Assembly (NCBI RefSeq): GCF_003130075.1
Contig: NZ_NRCW01000002.1
Location: 62,001-126,000 of the forward strand
Source: Aggregatibacter segnis
GTDB taxonomy: Bacteria > Pseudomonadota > Gammaproteobacteria > Enterobacterales > Pasteurellaceae
Direction: 5' to 3'
DNA length: 64,000 nt
Below the pieces are notes generated by a model. The model did not search any database, was not told where the DNA came from, and saw only the letters and a list, made by a program, of their open reading frames with translations. Of the stretch, positions 18,623-28,555 are shown one piece after another. The first letter of the stretch is position 1; every line of letters begins with the position of its first letter. Both the position numbers and the translations under genes were made by a program.

Positions 18623-19091
18623 AGTCCAGATTCAAACCATACTCATCAATCACTTGATTCAAGGTTACAAAAACATTTGCTAATGCTTTTTGTATCGTTT
18701 CCGTTAATCCAATGCCGGCTTCTAATGATTCCGGTTGGATACCGATGAGACAAAGATTTTGTGGAAATTCATCCGTCAGTTTGAGAGCGGAAAGGACATC
18801 ACAAATACCCAGTTGATGTGGTGAGATTTTGCGTGAGAAAAACGTCGGCACTTGTTCGTCGTGTAATACGATAATCTCACCCGGTTGCTTATTGGCAAGC
18901 ACGGCATCGATGATAATCAAATGCTCGCGCTTTGCCATGATTTCCAGCAACTCCATGCCACAAGTGCCACCGTCGATGATGTCAAAGTGCGGTTGAATTT
19001 CAGGGCGTTTTTCAAGTTCCTGCGCAACACGTACCCCCACGCCCTCATCACTTAATAAAATGTTTCCGACACCTAGAATCAACGGCTTCAT
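18612..19091 (-). CDS. hybD: Hydrogenase-2 maturation endopeptidase HybD
   Basis: Nickel-dependent check-point protease that removes the C-terminal peptide of HybC after metal insertion. The 159 residues fit the HycI/HybD family. Putative nickel ligands are Glu16 (LLSDEGVGV), an Asp in IIIDAVLANKQPGE and a His in SPHQLGICDVL. The start overlaps the hybC stop by one base. The final residues (SPL) and the TAG stop come from the palindromic repeat, so the natural C-terminus has probably been altered by its arrival. Confidence 0.94.
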   Translation of the reverse strand: MKPLILGVGNILLSDEGVGVRVAQELEKRPEIQPHFDIIDGGTCGMELLEIMAKREHLIIIDAVLANKQPGEIIVLHDEQVPTFFSRKISPHQLGICDVLSALKLTDEFPQNLCLIGIQPESLEAGIGLTETIQKALANVFVTLNQVIDEYGLNLDSPL

Positions 19092-20800
19092 TACAGCACC
19101 TTAACTTCGGTCACTTCACCATTTTCTGTGTTAACCACATGTACGGCACATGACATACAAGGGTCGAAGGAGTGAATGGTTCTCACCACTTCTAACGGTT
19201 TCGTTGGATCTGCCACCGGCGTACCAATAATGGAAAGCTCGTAAGGCCCCATTTGGTCTTGCTCGTTACGTGGACCGGAGTTCCAAGTAGATGGTACGAC
19301 AGCTTGATAGTTTTCAATGCGGCCGTCTTTGATCACGACCCAGTGAGAAAGCATACCACGTGGCACTTCACCAAAACCTACACCGCGGAATTCACCGCTT
19401 GCCGGAATGTCAGTTTTGATATAAGCGGTAGTATCGCCTTTCGCAATGTTATCAATGAGCATTTGCCATTGCGTACCTAAAACGTCATTTAGCGTACAGC
19501 AATGCACGGTACGAGCGATAATACGTCCAAGGGTGGAGTGTAATTGCTCGGTGGCTAACGTGTTGCCGGTTAATTTTTCGTAAATGTCTTTTACTTCGTT
19601 AAAATGTTTAACGGTTGGTTTGTCATTGGAGGCTAATCCGCAGATTAAATAGGCGAGAGGGCCTACTTCTACGACTTTGCCGTAGAACGTTGGTGCTTTT
19701 ACCCAAGAGTATTTACCGTCGTCTTGCCAGCCTGTGTATTTTGGACGGGTTAAACCAGCCCAAGGCTCTAATGGCTCATCGTCTTCATACCAAGCGTGTT
19801 TACCGCTTTCTTTAATGCCTTTTACGACAAATTCGTCTTTTTGTTGGTCAATGACACGGATGGTGGATAAATCACCATTTTCTACATAACCACCTTTCAA
19901 CATGAATTTAGAATTGTCCGCATCAATCGGGTATTCCGGTACGGCTAAGTAGTTGCCGGATGTCTTACCGAGGTCGAACCATTCCGGATAGAAAGCCGCA
20001 AATACAGCTGCATCGATTTTATAAACTTGGTTGATAAAGTCGCCTAAGCGATCAATACAGGCTTTCACGAACATGAGGCGTTCATGGTTAAGCACGGCTT
20101 GTGAATCCAAATTAATTGGGTTTGCCACACCACCGATAGCCAAGTTTTGAATGTGTGGTGTTTTACTACCGAGCAATGCTACTACACGGTTAGCATCACG
20201 TTGACATTCAAGAGCCTGTAAATAGTGCGCCACAGCAATAAGGTTTACTTCCGGTGGCAACTTCATTGCAGCATGACCGAAATAGCCGTTGGCAAAAATA
20301 CCAAGTTGTCCGCTATCTACTAATGCTTGAATTTTTTTCTGTACATTGCGGAATTCATTGGCACTGTTTAATGACCATGTGGATACACCTTTTAGCATAT
20401 CAGCCGCTTTTTCCGGATCTGCTTTTAAGGCAGAAGTGATATCTACCCAGTCCATGGCGGAGAGTTGATAGAAATGCACAATATGATCATGAATCGTGTG
20501 TGCGGCAAGAATCATGTTACGAATATATTGTGCGTTCACCGGCACTTTAGCGCCGATGGCATCTTCTACGGCACGCACGCTGATAATCGCGTGTACTGTG
20601 GTACATACGCCACAGATACGTTGCATAATCATCCATGCATCACGTGGATCGGCACCTTTTACGATATTTTCCATACCGCGCCACATGGTACCGGATGACC
20701 AAGCATTGGTGACGACGCCGTTTTCAATTTCGCAATCAATACGTAAATGCCCCTCAATACGGGTAATTGGGTCAATTGAGATACGTTTTTTTTCTGACAT
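19091..20800 (-). CDS. hybC: Hydrogenase-2 large subunit (NiFe)
   Basis: Catalytic subunit of the membrane-bound uptake hydrogenase. The 569 residues match E. coli HybC. The NiFe ligands are in RICGVC (Cys63, Cys66) and DPCMSC (Cys548, Cys551). His554 is followed by 15 residues (VVNTENGEVTEVKVL) that HybD should remove. RIEGHLR near the N-terminus is the usual medial-cluster region. The gene overlaps hybB by one base and hybD by one base. The product has no signal peptide and is exported with HybO. Confidence 0.98.
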   Translation of the reverse strand: MSEKKRISIDPITRIEGHLRIDCEIENGVVTNAWSSGTMWRGMENIVKGADPRDAWMIMQRICGVCTTVHAIISVRAVEDAIGAKVPVNAQYIRNMILAAHTIHDHIVHFYQLSAMDWVDITSALKADPEKAADMLKGVSTWSLNSANEFRNVQKKIQALVDSGQLGIFANGYFGHAAMKLPPEVNLIAVAHYLQALECQRDANRVVALLGSKTPHIQNLAIGGVANPINLDSQAVLNHERLMFVKACIDRLGDFINQVYKIDAAVFAAFYPEWFDLGKTSGNYLAVPEYPIDADNSKFMLKGGYVENGDLSTIRVIDQQKDEFVVKGIKESGKHAWYEDDEPLEPWAGLTRPKYTGWQDDGKYSWVKAPTFYGKVVEVGPLAYLICGLASNDKPTVKHFNEVKDIYEKLTGNTLATEQLHSTLGRIIARTVHCCTLNDVLGTQWQMLIDNIAKGDTTAYIKTDIPASGEFRGVGFGEVPRGMLSHWVVIKDGRIENYQAVVPSTWNSGPRNEQDQMGPYELSIIGTPVADPTKPLEVVRTIHSFDPCMSCAVHVVNTENGEVTEVKVL

Positions 20801-22026
20801 TATTCTGCTCCGCTAACTTTTTTGCTGAATGCCGCTTTTTCGGCAATAATTTTTTCTGAGTCTTCGGCATGTTTTTCTTTAAATACCGGCAATACAGGGA
20901 ATAAACGAATGATTAAGATATAGGCTACAACTTCAATAGAGACGAAGCCGATTGAAATAAGCAATTCTTCCGCTGATGGGAAATATTGATAGCCATTGCC
21001 AGGATTATACATGATGAGAGAGTAGTTCATCCGCCATAATGCTGCACCGAGTAACATGCTTAATGCCGAAATAAATAACCAACGGGAATCTGATTTTTTC
21101 TCTCCGAGGAAGAGGGTAAGTAACGGTAATACCATCAACCAGACTTCCATCCAGAACATCCATGCTTCAAATTTAGTTAATTTATCGAAACCCACAACCA
21201 TTTGCAGTTTGTCGTGATAAATCAACTCACCAAAACGCACTGCTAGGAAACAGAAGATCAAACCTGCAGTGACACGCGCTAATTGTGTGAATAAATGACG
21301 TTCATCCGGTGTTTTTCCTGCAAGACCCGCTTTAACTAAAGAACCCTCAAAAATCACAATAGAGAAGCCCATAATGAAAGCAGTAAGCAAGGAGAGAATC
21401 GGTAACACTTCATAGCTTTGCCATACCGGATGAACTTTGTGTCCCGCTACAATCATCAAGGAACCCATTGAAGATTGGTGCATCATTGGCAATAAGGCAC
21501 CCAACGCAATAATGAAGAACATGATTTTATTGAGTTTATTAAACCATTTCTTCAAACCAAGGAAACCAAGCCACACCGGTGCAAATTCTAAGGTGACAAC
21601 AATGATATACACCGTCATACAAAATGCTGTTTCAAACAGCACGGAATTGGTATTGAACTGTCCCGGAACGTAGAAGTAGGGTAAATGCCAATAACGTCCC
21701 ATATCAATGGTAATGGACAAACCGCCAAGGGAATAGCCGAAGAGACTGGCAAGCAATGCCGGGCGCACAAGAGCGTGATATTTCCCTTTATTGAAAATAT
21801 ACACAGTCCAAGCTAATGCCCAACCGCCACAGGCAAAACCTGTACCGACAAGCAAGTCAAAGGCAATCCATAAACCCCAAGGATAACCGCCATTAAGTGC
21901 GGTCACGGAACCGATACCGAAAACCAAACGTTTTAAAATTAATAAAACGCAAAGTACGGCAAGTGGTGCAAAAAAGAGAATTGCGGCAGAAACAAGGCGA
22001 CCGCCCACCGGACGTGGATTACTCAT
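20800..22026 (-). CDS. hybB: Hydrogenase-2 integral membrane subunit HybB (NrfD-like)
   Basis: Quinone-reactive membrane anchor with about ten transmembrane helices. The start at 22026 ([15 protein letters not shown]) gives 408 residues, in line with E. coli HybB. The longer frame begins inside hybA. Conserved stretches include [33 protein letters not shown] and [10 protein letters not shown]. The start codon lies eight bases inside the 3' end of hybA, indicating coupling. An uptake signal is embedded at 21895-21903. Confidence 0.95.
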   Translation of the reverse strand: MSNPRPVGGRLVSAAILFFAPLAVLCVLLILKRLVFGIGSVTALNGGYPWGLWIAFDLLVGTGFACGGWALAWTVYIFNKGKYHALVRPALLASLFGYSLGGLSITIDMGRYWHLPYFYVPGQFNTNSVLFETAFCMTVYIIVVTLEFAPVWLGFLGLKKWFNKLNKIMFFIIALGALLPMMHQSSMGSLMIVAGHKVHPVWQSYEVLPILSLLTAFIMGFSIVIFEGSLVKAGLAGKTPDERHLFTQLARVTAGLIFCFLAVRFGELIYHDKLQMVVGFDKLTKFEAWMFWMEVWLMVLPLLTLFLGEKKSDSRWLFISALSMLLGAALWRMNYSLIMYNPGNGYQYFPSAEELLISIGFVSIEVVAYILIIRLFPVLPVFKEKHAEDSEKIIAEKAAFSKKVSGAE

Positions 22027-23059
22027 GATGCTCATCCTCCGCTTCTTCAATTTCCTTGCGTGCCTGACGCATGGCTTCTTTTTGTGCTGCAATACGCTCG
22101 GCAATTTTATCGCCATGCATATTTTTGTAAGTCATAAAGGTAAGACCGGCAAGTGCCACTAACGGCAACGCTAAACCACGATACAAGAAATGTTGTAAAT
22201 GCGCTGCACGACTTCCCGTTGCCACTTCATCTAAAGGTGGTAGGCCAAGATTTTCAAATGGTACTCCACTTAAGGCTAGGACTTGTGTTCCGCCGCCTTC
22301 TTTTTCACCGTAAATATGGTATTGATATGCCGGCACGGTAGCGCGGTATTTATCCGTACTATTGACGTGTTGACGCGGGTAATCGTATTCAGTACCGCGT
22401 AATAAACTTAAACGGCGTTTGGCCTCCGCCAATAATTCTTCTCTTGTACCGAAAATAATGGCACCCGTTGGGCAAACATGGCAACAACCCGGCAATTCGC
22501 CTTTATCTAGGCGTTCAACACCTTTTTGGTTACAGAGTTCACATTTGCTGATTTCACCGAATGGATTGTCATAGTCGTATTTTGGTACATCAAAAGGACA
22601 ACCTACCATGCAATAACGGCAACCGGTACAAATGTCGGGATCGTATTTCACGATACCTGTTTTTGGATCTTTGGTAAGGGCCTGAACTGGGCAAACCGCA
22701 ACACAGTTTGGGTCAACGCAATGCATACATTGTTTTTTCACGTAAGCATAGCCATTTTCCGATTGGTCTTTATTTTTACCATCGCCATCGCTCCAAACTT
22801 GAATGATGTTGCGGGTAAACGGTGTGAGTTTGTCGTTATTTGACCAAGTCTGATCGCCTTTTGGGTTCACCGGTGTATGGTTCACGTTTTGACATTCAGC
22901 CACGCACGCTTGACAACCTACACAAAGGGTAGAGTCGTAAAGCATTCCAAGCGCACCGGGAATAGGCTCAACCGCCTCCGATGCCTGTGCACTCGACACA
23001 GGCAAGGTGGAAGCAATTCCGCCAAGCACACCGGCTTTTAGAAATTTTCGTCTATCCAT
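22019..23059 (-). CDS. hybA: Hydrogenase-2 ferredoxin-like subunit HybA
   Basis: Periplasmic 16Fe-16S electron-transfer subunit. The start at 23059 ([14 protein letters not shown]) gives 346 residues and exposes a twin-arginine signal (DRRKFLKAG) at the N-terminus. The upstream extension overlaps hybO and is rejected. Four cysteine clusters are visible: [37 protein letters not shown] and CELC...CCHVCP. A C-terminal hydrophobic segment near residues 295-315 acts as membrane anchor. It begins two bases across the hybO stop. Confidence 0.96.
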   Translation of the reverse strand: MDRRKFLKAGVLGGIASTLPVSSAQASEAVEPIPGALGMLYDSTLCVGCQACVAECQNVNHTPVNPKGDQTWSNNDKLTPFTRNIIQVWSDGDGKNKDQSENGYAYVKKQCMHCVDPNCVAVCPVQALTKDPKTGIVKYDPDICTGCRYCMVGCPFDVPKYDYDNPFGEISKCELCNQKGVERLDKGELPGCCHVCPTGAIIFGTREELLAEAKRRLSLLRGTEYDYPRQHVNSTDKYRATVPAYQYHIYGEKEGGGTQVLALSGVPFENLGLPPLDEVATGSRAAHLQHFLYRGLALPLVALAGLTFMTYKNMHGDKIAERIAAQKEAMRQARKEIEEAEDEHHE

Positions 23060-23060
23060 C

Positions 23061-24209
23061 TTATTTACCTGTATGTTGTTCTTTCTCTGCCGCTTTGGCT
23101 TCGGAACGGGCTTTATGTTGAACACTTAATTCGCGTAAGGTCACGACACTGACACCGGCAAGGATGGCAGCAGCACCACCTAATAAACCGATAGCTGTCA
23201 TCGTGGCACCTGAACCTTCGGTGTTATTTACATCCGGTTTTTCAGCGCGCGGAGTTGGGTTTTCTACTCCGGCTAATTGGAAAATGCCTTTGGTAAAGCC
23301 CACGCCTTTTTCATTACAACCGTAACAAGGATGACCGATACCTACCGGCCAGTTATTACCACCGACATCACAGAATTCTAAGGTAGAGCAGTTACCGTAA
23401 GTTTCTGGGCCTTTACAACCGAGATGGTATAAACACCAACCGTTGCGATGGCCATAATCGCCGTATTCTTTGGCGAAGCGACCTGCATCAAAGTGCGGTC
23501 TGCGATAGCAGTTTTCATGAATTAAGCGATCGTAAGCGAATAGCGGACGATTGAGTTTGTCCATTGCCGGCAATTTCTTATAAGTAAGAATGTAAGCGAC
23601 TGTTGCAAGGAAGTTATGTGGATTCGGCGGGCAGCCCGGAATGTTAATGATCGGCGTACCTTTCGGTAATACTTCAGACAAGCTGCTGGCGCCGGTTGGG
23701 TTACCACCGCTAGATGGCACACCACCCCAGGCGGCACAAGAACCGATGGCAATAATCGCAGCAGCACCTTTTGCCGCTTCTTGAATGTGTTCCACAATCG
23801 GTTTCCCGGCGACCATACAATAAACACCACCGTCTTTCACCGGAATGGAACCATCTACGACTAAAACATATTTGCCATAATATTTATGCATAGCATTATG
23901 TTTATTATCTTCAGCTTGTTCCCCAAACGCGGCCGAAAGGACTTCGTGGTATTCTAAGGAAATCATTTCCAATACTAAATTTTCCACCGTCGGGTGAGTG
24001 GCACGTAGCAGAGATTCTGTACATCCGGTACACTCTTGTGCACCAATCCATAACACCGGCGGACGAGCAGGCGCCGTTAAGGCATCTGTCATTTGCGCAC
24101 CGGCTTTACTACTTAGCCCCATTGTTGCCGCAAGTGCGGTACATAATTTCATGAAATCCCGGCGGGAAACATCGGCTAAGGCAGAAAATAATCCATCGCT
24201 TCGTTGCAT
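23061..24209 (-). CDS. hybO: Hydrogenase-2 small subunit HybO, Tat-exported
   Basis: Iron-sulfur small subunit passing electrons from the NiFe site. The ATG at 24209 has GGAG seven bases upstream; the longer frame would need a GTG six codons earlier that overlaps this Shine-Dalgarno. This gives 382 residues. The twin-arginine signal SRRDFMK is at residues 15-21. Cluster ligands include [31 protein letters not shown], and the C-terminal HLGCKGP and [14 protein letters not shown] membrane helix near the C-terminus (about residues 335-355) anchors it. First gene of hybOABCDEG, preceded by a perfect FNR box. Confidence 0.97.
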   Translation of the reverse strand: MQRSDGLFSALADVSRRDFMKLCTALAATMGLSSKAGAQMTDALTAPARPPVLWIGAQECTGCTESLLRATHPTVENLVLEMISLEYHEVLSAAFGEQAEDNKHNAMHKYYGKYVLVVDGSIPVKDGGVYCMVAGKPIVEHIQEAAKGAAAIIAIGSCAAWGGVPSSGGNPTGASSLSEVLPKGTPIINIPGCPPNPHNFLATVAYILTYKKLPAMDKLNRPLFAYDRLIHENCYRRPHFDAGRFAKEYGDYGHRNGWCLYHLGCKGPETYGNCSTLEFCDVGGNNWPVGIGHPCYGCNEKGVGFTKGIFQLAGVENPTPRAEKPDVNNTEGSGATMTAIGLLGGAAAILAGVSVVTLRELSVQHKARSEAKAAEKEQHTGK

Positions 24210-24253
24210 ATATTCACTCCAATTCACACATTTTATACATGGTTATCGGCGCT

Positions 24254-24295
24254 ATGATATGCTCATAAGGTGGAACATTATTTGATCGTCATCAA
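24254..24295 (-). promoter_or_regulatory. FNR-activated promoter of the hyb operon
   Basis: TTGAT-CGTC-ATCAA (24282-24295) is a perfect FNR consensus site. On the minus strand a TATCAT -10 element lies at 24254-24259, predicting a start near 24247. The FNR box is then centred about 41.5 bases upstream, exactly the class II activation position. Confidence 0.85.
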
Positions 24296-24350
24296 GAATA
24301 TCCCTATTTTTTATCTGAATATAAGATGTAACCTTTTGTTTTTACAAAAT

Positions 24351-24370
24351 AATTGAGAGTTATTCTCATT
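24351..24370. promoter_or_regulatory. Fur-box-like palindrome
   Basis: Inverted repeat AATGAGAATAACTCTCAATT (minus strand), similar to the 7-1-7 Fur site. It is about 105 bases upstream of the predicted hyb start and 380 bases before the Sel1 gene, so its target is unclear. Confidence 0.35.
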
Positions 24371-24461
24371 TGTTAAATTGTTGTAACTATAACGAGGTAT
24401 TAAATTTTATTTGGAGTTGGGAAGGGGAGACGATAATGGAAGAAAAATTTAATCAATGAAG

Positions 24462-24490
24462 AAAAAAGCGCACGTTATAAACTGTGCGCT
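24462..24490 (-). terminator. Orphaned minus-strand terminator, probably ancestral trpC terminator
   Basis: Perfect stem AGCGCAC/GTGCGCT, 10-base loop, then TTTTTTC on the minus strand. No minus-strand gene ends beside it now, but a copy of the trpC 3' end lies 17 bases to its right (24507-24551). It fits as the original terminator of the trp operon. Confidence 0.65.
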
Positions 24491-24506
24491 ATCCTTTATA
24501 GTGTGA

Positions 24507-24551
24507 TTTATTGATGTTATAAAATCTTTACAAAAACTGACCGCACTTTTT
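24507..24551 (-). repeat. Relic of the trpC 3' end (45-bp direct repeat, copy 1)
   Basis: 42 of 45 bases match 25618-25662, which spans the trpC stop. Differences are at 24517/25628, 24530/25641 and 24538/25649. The relic holds the last ten or so codons and a TAA where trpC has TAG. It contains an uptake signal (24540-24548), as does the other copy. Confidence 0.85.
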
Positions 24552-24662
24552 TATAAGCGTAAAAGTGAGCCAAAGTTAGGCTTATTTCTATCCCCTATTT
24601 TCTCGTTTTTCTTATTATTGAGTTGATTCTTTTTTAACCAGGGTGAAGCATTATAATGCTTG

Positions 24663-24688
24663 TTGTTAGGTCTTGATAGACCTAACAA
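24663..24688. other. Perfect 11-bp hairpin upstream of the Sel1 gene
   Basis: TTGTTAGGTCT/AGACCTAACAA with loop TGAT. There is no T tail on either strand, so it is not an obvious terminator. It lies 65 bases before the Sel1 gene and may be an operator or a leader structure. Confidence 0.6.
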
Positions 24689-24752
24689 AACACCTTGCTA
24701 AATAGAAAGTTAGACAAGGAACGATTAATTTACAACTGTAAGGATCTATCTA

Positions 24753-25193
24753 ATGAAATTAATTAAAACAACTACAATGGCAACCCTTTTTAGTGGTTTA
24801 CTTTTATGCATTACTGCGAGCGCAAACAATGAACAAGGTAAGGTGACGCCGGAGGAAGCAAAGTGTGCTGTTGCTGCGGTAACTGCTAATAGTATTGATA
24901 GGGTTAATGAAGCGATTGAAGTTTGCTTAAAACCCGCAGAAGCTGGTAGTTTGAAAGCTCAAGAGGCGCTGGTTAACTTGTATTTGGATATAAATCTTAA
25001 AGAGGCTGTAAAATGGACTCGCAAGGCTGTAGATAATGGGAGCGTTCAAGCGCAGAGAGCTTTAGGAGCATTTTATTTATACGGGGCAGGGGTAAAAGAA
25101 GATCGTCAACAGGCAAAAAAATGGCTAACGAAAGCCTGTAATAATAACGAGCAAGGGGCTTGTGATCTTTTAAAAAAATATAATCTTAACTAA
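24753..25193 (+). CDS. Secreted Sel1-like repeat protein
   Basis: A 146-residue protein with a cleavable signal peptide (MKLIKTTTMATLFSGLLLCITASA, likely cut after residue 24), so exported to the periplasm. The mature part has Sel1/TPR-like helical repeats: AGSLKAQEALVNLYLD, then EAVKWTRKAVDNGSVQAQRALGAFYLYGAG and a third DRQQAKKWLTKACNNNEQGACDLL. Four cysteines are in the mature chain. AAGGA lies eight bases before the ATG. Sel1 proteins scaffold protein interactions and occur as immunity or stress proteins; no function is assigned. It forms a two-gene cassette with the next gene, inserted at the trpC 3' end. Confidence 0.75.
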   Translation: MKLIKTTTMATLFSGLLLCITASANNEQGKVTPEEAKCAVAAVTANSIDRVNEAIEVCLKPAEAGSLKAQEALVNLYLDINLKEAVKWTRKAVDNGSVQAQRALGAFYLYGAGVKEDRQQAKKWLTKACNNNEQGACDLLKKYNLN

Positions 25194-25202
25194 GGCAGAA
25201 AA

Positions 25203-25553
25203 ATGCATTTTACAGAAGAAATGAACGAAGAAATTGGCAAGGTTGTTAATGGCTTGAATGGATTATTGATACTTGCTAAAGCATTTGATTTAAGCTTTTT
25301 AACCGATGATCATATCAATTTCGTTGAAAATTTGGTTCTTAAAACGGATCCTGTAATTGATTCGCTTAATGATCAGTTAAACGATAATCTTAATGATACG
25401 GAGGTTGAACTTTTTTCTGATGAAGAAGATGAACTTACAGATACTTTAGGTGTTTGGGAAGATCTGAAAGAAGATTTAAATAAATTATCATCCAGTTCAT
25501 CAGTGCAAGATCTCAATGAAATTATTGACAAACATGATGAGTATCTTTGGTAG
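25203..25553 (+). CDS. Acidic hypothetical protein in the Sel1 cassette
   Basis: A 116-residue cytosolic-looking protein, very acidic (runs such as SDEEDELTDT), predicted all-helical, without signal peptide or cysteine. I do not recognise the family. AAGG lies seven bases before the ATG, and the gene starts nine bases after the Sel1 stop, so the two are co-transcribed. A terminator follows. The small size, acidity and pairing with an exported Sel1 protein recall immunity-type genes, but this is speculation. Confidence 0.65.
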   Translation: MHFTEEMNEEIGKVVNGLNGLLILAKAFDLSFLTDDHINFVENLVLKTDPVIDSLNDQLNDNLNDTEVELFSDEEDELTDTLGVWEDLKEDLNKLSSSSSVQDLNEIIDKHDEYLW

Positions 25554-25568
25554 AGTTTAATTAGATTT

Positions 25569-25606
25569 AACCTGTTTCTAATGTTGGATAGAAACAGGTT
25601 TTTTAT
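25569..25606 (+). terminator. Terminator of the Sel1 cassette
   Basis: Stem AACCTGTTTCTA/TAGAAACAGGTT, loop ATGTTGGA, followed by TTTTATT. It lies 16 bases after the stop of the acidic protein. It may also stop trp transcription from the right, with a weaker T tail. Confidence 0.8.
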
Positions 25607-25617
25607 TCACACGGTAG

Positions 25618-25662
25618 TTTATTGATGCTATAAAATCTTTGCAAAAACCGACCGCACTTTTT
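25618..25662 (-). repeat. trpC 3' end, 45-bp direct repeat copy 2
   Basis: Living copy of the repeat also found at 24507-24551. It covers the trpC stop codon and last codons and carries an uptake signal at 25651-25659. The two copies bracket 1066 bases holding the Sel1 cassette. Confidence 0.85.
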
Positions 25663-27058
25663 CCGCGTCTTTCACACCTGGAGCACTTTCCACACCGGAA
25701 TTCAAATCAACCCCGACACAATGTTGTGCCAATGCATCTTCAATGTTATCAGGGTTAATGCCACCCGCCAGAATAATTTTATGTTTCAGATGGGCTGGAA
25801 TCAGTGACCAATCGAAAGTCTCACCCGTACCGCCTTGTTGTGCGCCTGACTTGCTATCGAAAACGAAACGATCAATCTCAAAAACATCGTCAAAAACCAC
25901 CGCACTTTGATGGGTTACATCCACGGAAATGGCTTTCCAAATGCGAATGCTTTCAGGCAATTCGGTGCGAAGTGCGGTGATAAATTCCGATGTTTCATCG
26001 CCATGCAACTGAACGGCGTAGAGCTGTAATTGCTGTGCGATTTTCACGATAAAATCGATGTCTTGATTTTGAAACACGCCCACAAAGCGAAGTGGGGCGG
26101 CTGTCACCAGTTCTTGGGCTTGACGTAAGCTGACACAACGTTTGGAGTTTTCGACAAAAATCAGCCCACCGTACAATGCGCCGCTGTCGTAAACGGTTTT
26201 TACGTCTTGTGCACGGGTTAAACCGCACACTTTGTTTTCGCCGAAAATGACTTCACGCACGGCGTTGTTTAAGTCGGGACTGCCCATTAAACTGCTACCG
26301 ATTAAAAAACCGTGGGCAACGTGTTGTAATTCACGTACTTGTTGATGATGGTAAATGCCTGATTCACTGATGATTCGCACATCGGCAGGAATGCGGTCGG
26401 TATATCGGGTGGTTAATGCTACTACGCGGTTTAAATCCACGCTTAAATCGTGCAAATTACGGTTATTCACGCCGATAATTTTCGCCCCTAACGCCAAGGC
26501 GCGTTCAAATTCTTCTTCGTTGCTGGTTTCGGTTAACACGCCCATTCCGAGAGAATGCGCTAAATCCGCTAAGATGCGATAAGTCTCGTCGTTCACCACT
26601 GAAAGCATGAGTAAAATCGCGTCGGCTTGGTAAAAACGCGCCAAATAAACCTGATATTCGCTGATCATAAAGTCTTTGCATAATACAGGTTGTGTGACAA
26701 CGTCGCGAACTTGTTTGATATAGGCAAAATCGCCCTGGAAGTATTTTTCATCGGTCAGCACAGAAATCGCGTTGGCATAGTGTTTATAGACCTGCGCAAT
26801 CTCTGTCGGTTTAAATTCACTGCGAATCAACCCCTTGGAAGGCGAGGCTTTTTTACATTCCAAAATGTACGCCGGTTTTTGGCGTGTGCCTTTTGCCAAC
26901 GCATCATAAAAAGAGCGGTCGGATTTTTGAATGTTTTTTTCAAATTCACTTAACGGAAATTCCGCTTCTTTGTTTTTTACCCATTCGGCTTTATCGAGCA
27001 CGATTTTTTGTAATACCGTGGCGGTTTCAAGTGGTTTGGAAAAGTCTTGTGTGATCAT
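25628..27058 (-). CDS. trpC: Bifunctional indole-3-glycerol phosphate synthase / phosphoribosylanthranilate isomerase
   Basis: TrpC-TrpF fusion of the enterobacterial type, 476 residues. N-terminal IGPS barrel (about residues 5-258): [17 protein letters not shown] with catalytic Lys, [25 protein letters not shown] and IISESGIY. C-terminal PRAI barrel (about 262-476): [10 protein letters not shown] with catalytic Cys, and [23 protein letters not shown] with catalytic Asp, then [10 protein letters not shown]. Last gene of the trpE operon. Its 3' end is duplicated 1.1 kb downstream. Uptake signals lie at 25651, 25899 and 25970. Confidence 0.97.
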   Translation of the reverse strand: MITQDFSKPLETATVLQKIVLDKAEWVKNKEAEFPLSEFEKNIQKSDRSFYDALAKGTRQKPAYILECKKASPSKGLIRSEFKPTEIAQVYKHYANAISVLTDEKYFQGDFAYIKQVRDVVTQPVLCKDFMISEYQVYLARFYQADAILLMLSVVNDETYRILADLAHSLGMGVLTETSNEEEFERALALGAKIIGVNNRNLHDLSVDLNRVVALTTRYTDRIPADVRIISESGIYHHQQVRELQHVAHGFLIGSSLMGSPDLNNAVREVIFGENKVCGLTRAQDVKTVYDSGALYGGLIFVENSKRCVSLRQAQELVTAAPLRFVGVFQNQDIDFIVKIAQQLQLYAVQLHGDETSEFITALRTELPESIRIWKAISVDVTHQSAVVFDDVFEIDRFVFDSKSGAQQGGTGETFDWSLIPAHLKHKIILAGGINPDNIEDALAQHCVGVDLNSGVESAPGVKDAEKVRSVFAKIL

Positions 27059-27092
27059 GTTTATGTCTTATTTTCGAAAACGGGGCTTTAAA

Positions 27093-28097
27093 TTAATAGG
27101 TCGTCAATTTCTGTAAGGTTTCAAACGGTTTACCTTGCGCAATCACATCCAATACCCGTTGTGCATTATCTTTAATGTCTTCTTGTCCGAACAGTTTTAA
27201 TAATAGTGCAGTGTTCATGGCAACGGCTTGGTTGTGTTCCGCTTTGCCTTTGCCTTGTAAAAGTGCGGTGATCATTTGCGCATTTTCTGTCGGTTCGCCA
27301 CCGCGCAAACTTTCCAATGGTTTGATTTGGAAGCCAAAATCCTGTGGCGTTAAGGTATAACGTTCAATCTCGCCGTTACGCACTTCCGCCACGTCTGTCG
27401 CGCCATGAATTGCCACTTCGTCTAAGCCACTGCCGTGCACGATAATCGTGTGTTCGTGACCTAATTGGGCAACGGTTTTGGCGTAAATATCAATCAGTTC
27501 GGGAGAATAAACGCCAAGCAATTGACGTTTTGGACGTGCCGGATTAATAAGCGGACCAAGAATATTAAAGAGTGTTCGAGTTTTTAAGGCTTGGCGTACA
27601 GGCACGACATATTTGAAACCTGGGTGATATTGCTGTGCAAACAAGAAGCTGATGCCAATGTCGTCCAATGCCTTGCGGGCTTGTTCTGTTGACATAGCAA
27701 TATTAACACCCAGTGTGGTTAATAAATCGCTTGAGCCGGTTTTACTGGAAACGCTACGGTTGCCGTGTTTTGCTACTTTTGCACCACAAGCGGCTGCGAC
27801 GATAGCGGACGCCGTAGAAATATTGATGGTGTTGGCGCCGTCACCGCCTGTGCCGACGATGTCAGCAAAGGGGTAATCGGGTGTTGGAAATGGTTTGGCA
27901 TTTTTAACGGCGGCTAATACGGCACCGTTGACTTCATCGATGGTTTCGCCACGTACTTTTAGAGCCACTAACATGGCAGAGATTTGTTCGTTGCTTAATT
28001 CGCCCAACATGATGGCGTTAAATAAGGCTTCGCTTTCCGCTGCGGTTAAGGTTTGTGCGTCATAAAGTTTTTCTAATAGAGCTTGGTTTTCCATCAT
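27093..28097 (-). CDS. trpD: Anthranilate phosphoribosyltransferase
   Basis: Transfers phosphoribose from PRPP to anthranilate. The 334 residues are a typical stand-alone TrpD, not fused to TrpG. Motifs: [17 protein letters not shown] (PRPP-binding glycine loop), [17 protein letters not shown] and [13 protein letters not shown]. It is separated from trpC by 34 bases and from the tautomerase gene by eight. Confidence 0.97.
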   Translation of the reverse strand: MMENQALLEKLYDAQTLTAAESEALFNAIMLGELSNEQISAMLVALKVRGETIDEVNGAVLAAVKNAKPFPTPDYPFADIVGTGGDGANTINISTASAIVAAACGAKVAKHGNRSVSSKTGSSDLLTTLGVNIAMSTEQARKALDDIGISFLFAQQYHPGFKYVVPVRQALKTRTLFNILGPLINPARPKRQLLGVYSPELIDIYAKTVAQLGHEHTIIVHGSGLDEVAIHGATDVAEVRNGEIERYTLTPQDFGFQIKPLESLRGGEPTENAQMITALLQGKGKAEHNQAVAMNTALLLKLFGQEDIKDNAQRVLDVIAQGKPFETLQKLTTY

Positions 28098-28105
28098 CCT
28101 TGTCC

Positions 28106-28501
<396 letters not shown>

Positions 28502-28524
28502 TTATCCTTTTCTATTTAAAATCC

Positions 28525-28545
28525 CCCCTCTTTGCTAAAGAGGGG
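28525..28545. repeat. Single-hairpin copy of the CCCCTCTTT palindrome
   Basis: CCCCTCTTT-GCT-AAAGAGGGG, the same hairpin as the two halves of the element at 18530-18622 except for one loop base. It lies in the gap between trpG and the tautomerase gene. Confidence 0.75.
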
Positions 28546-28555
28546 ACGTGGTATA

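Noticed and set aside
24228-24752. Small protein gene in the hybO-Sel1 gap
   Set aside because: No frame of reasonable length with a ribosome binding site was seen; the gap is explained by the FNR promoter, terminator, trpC relic and hairpin.
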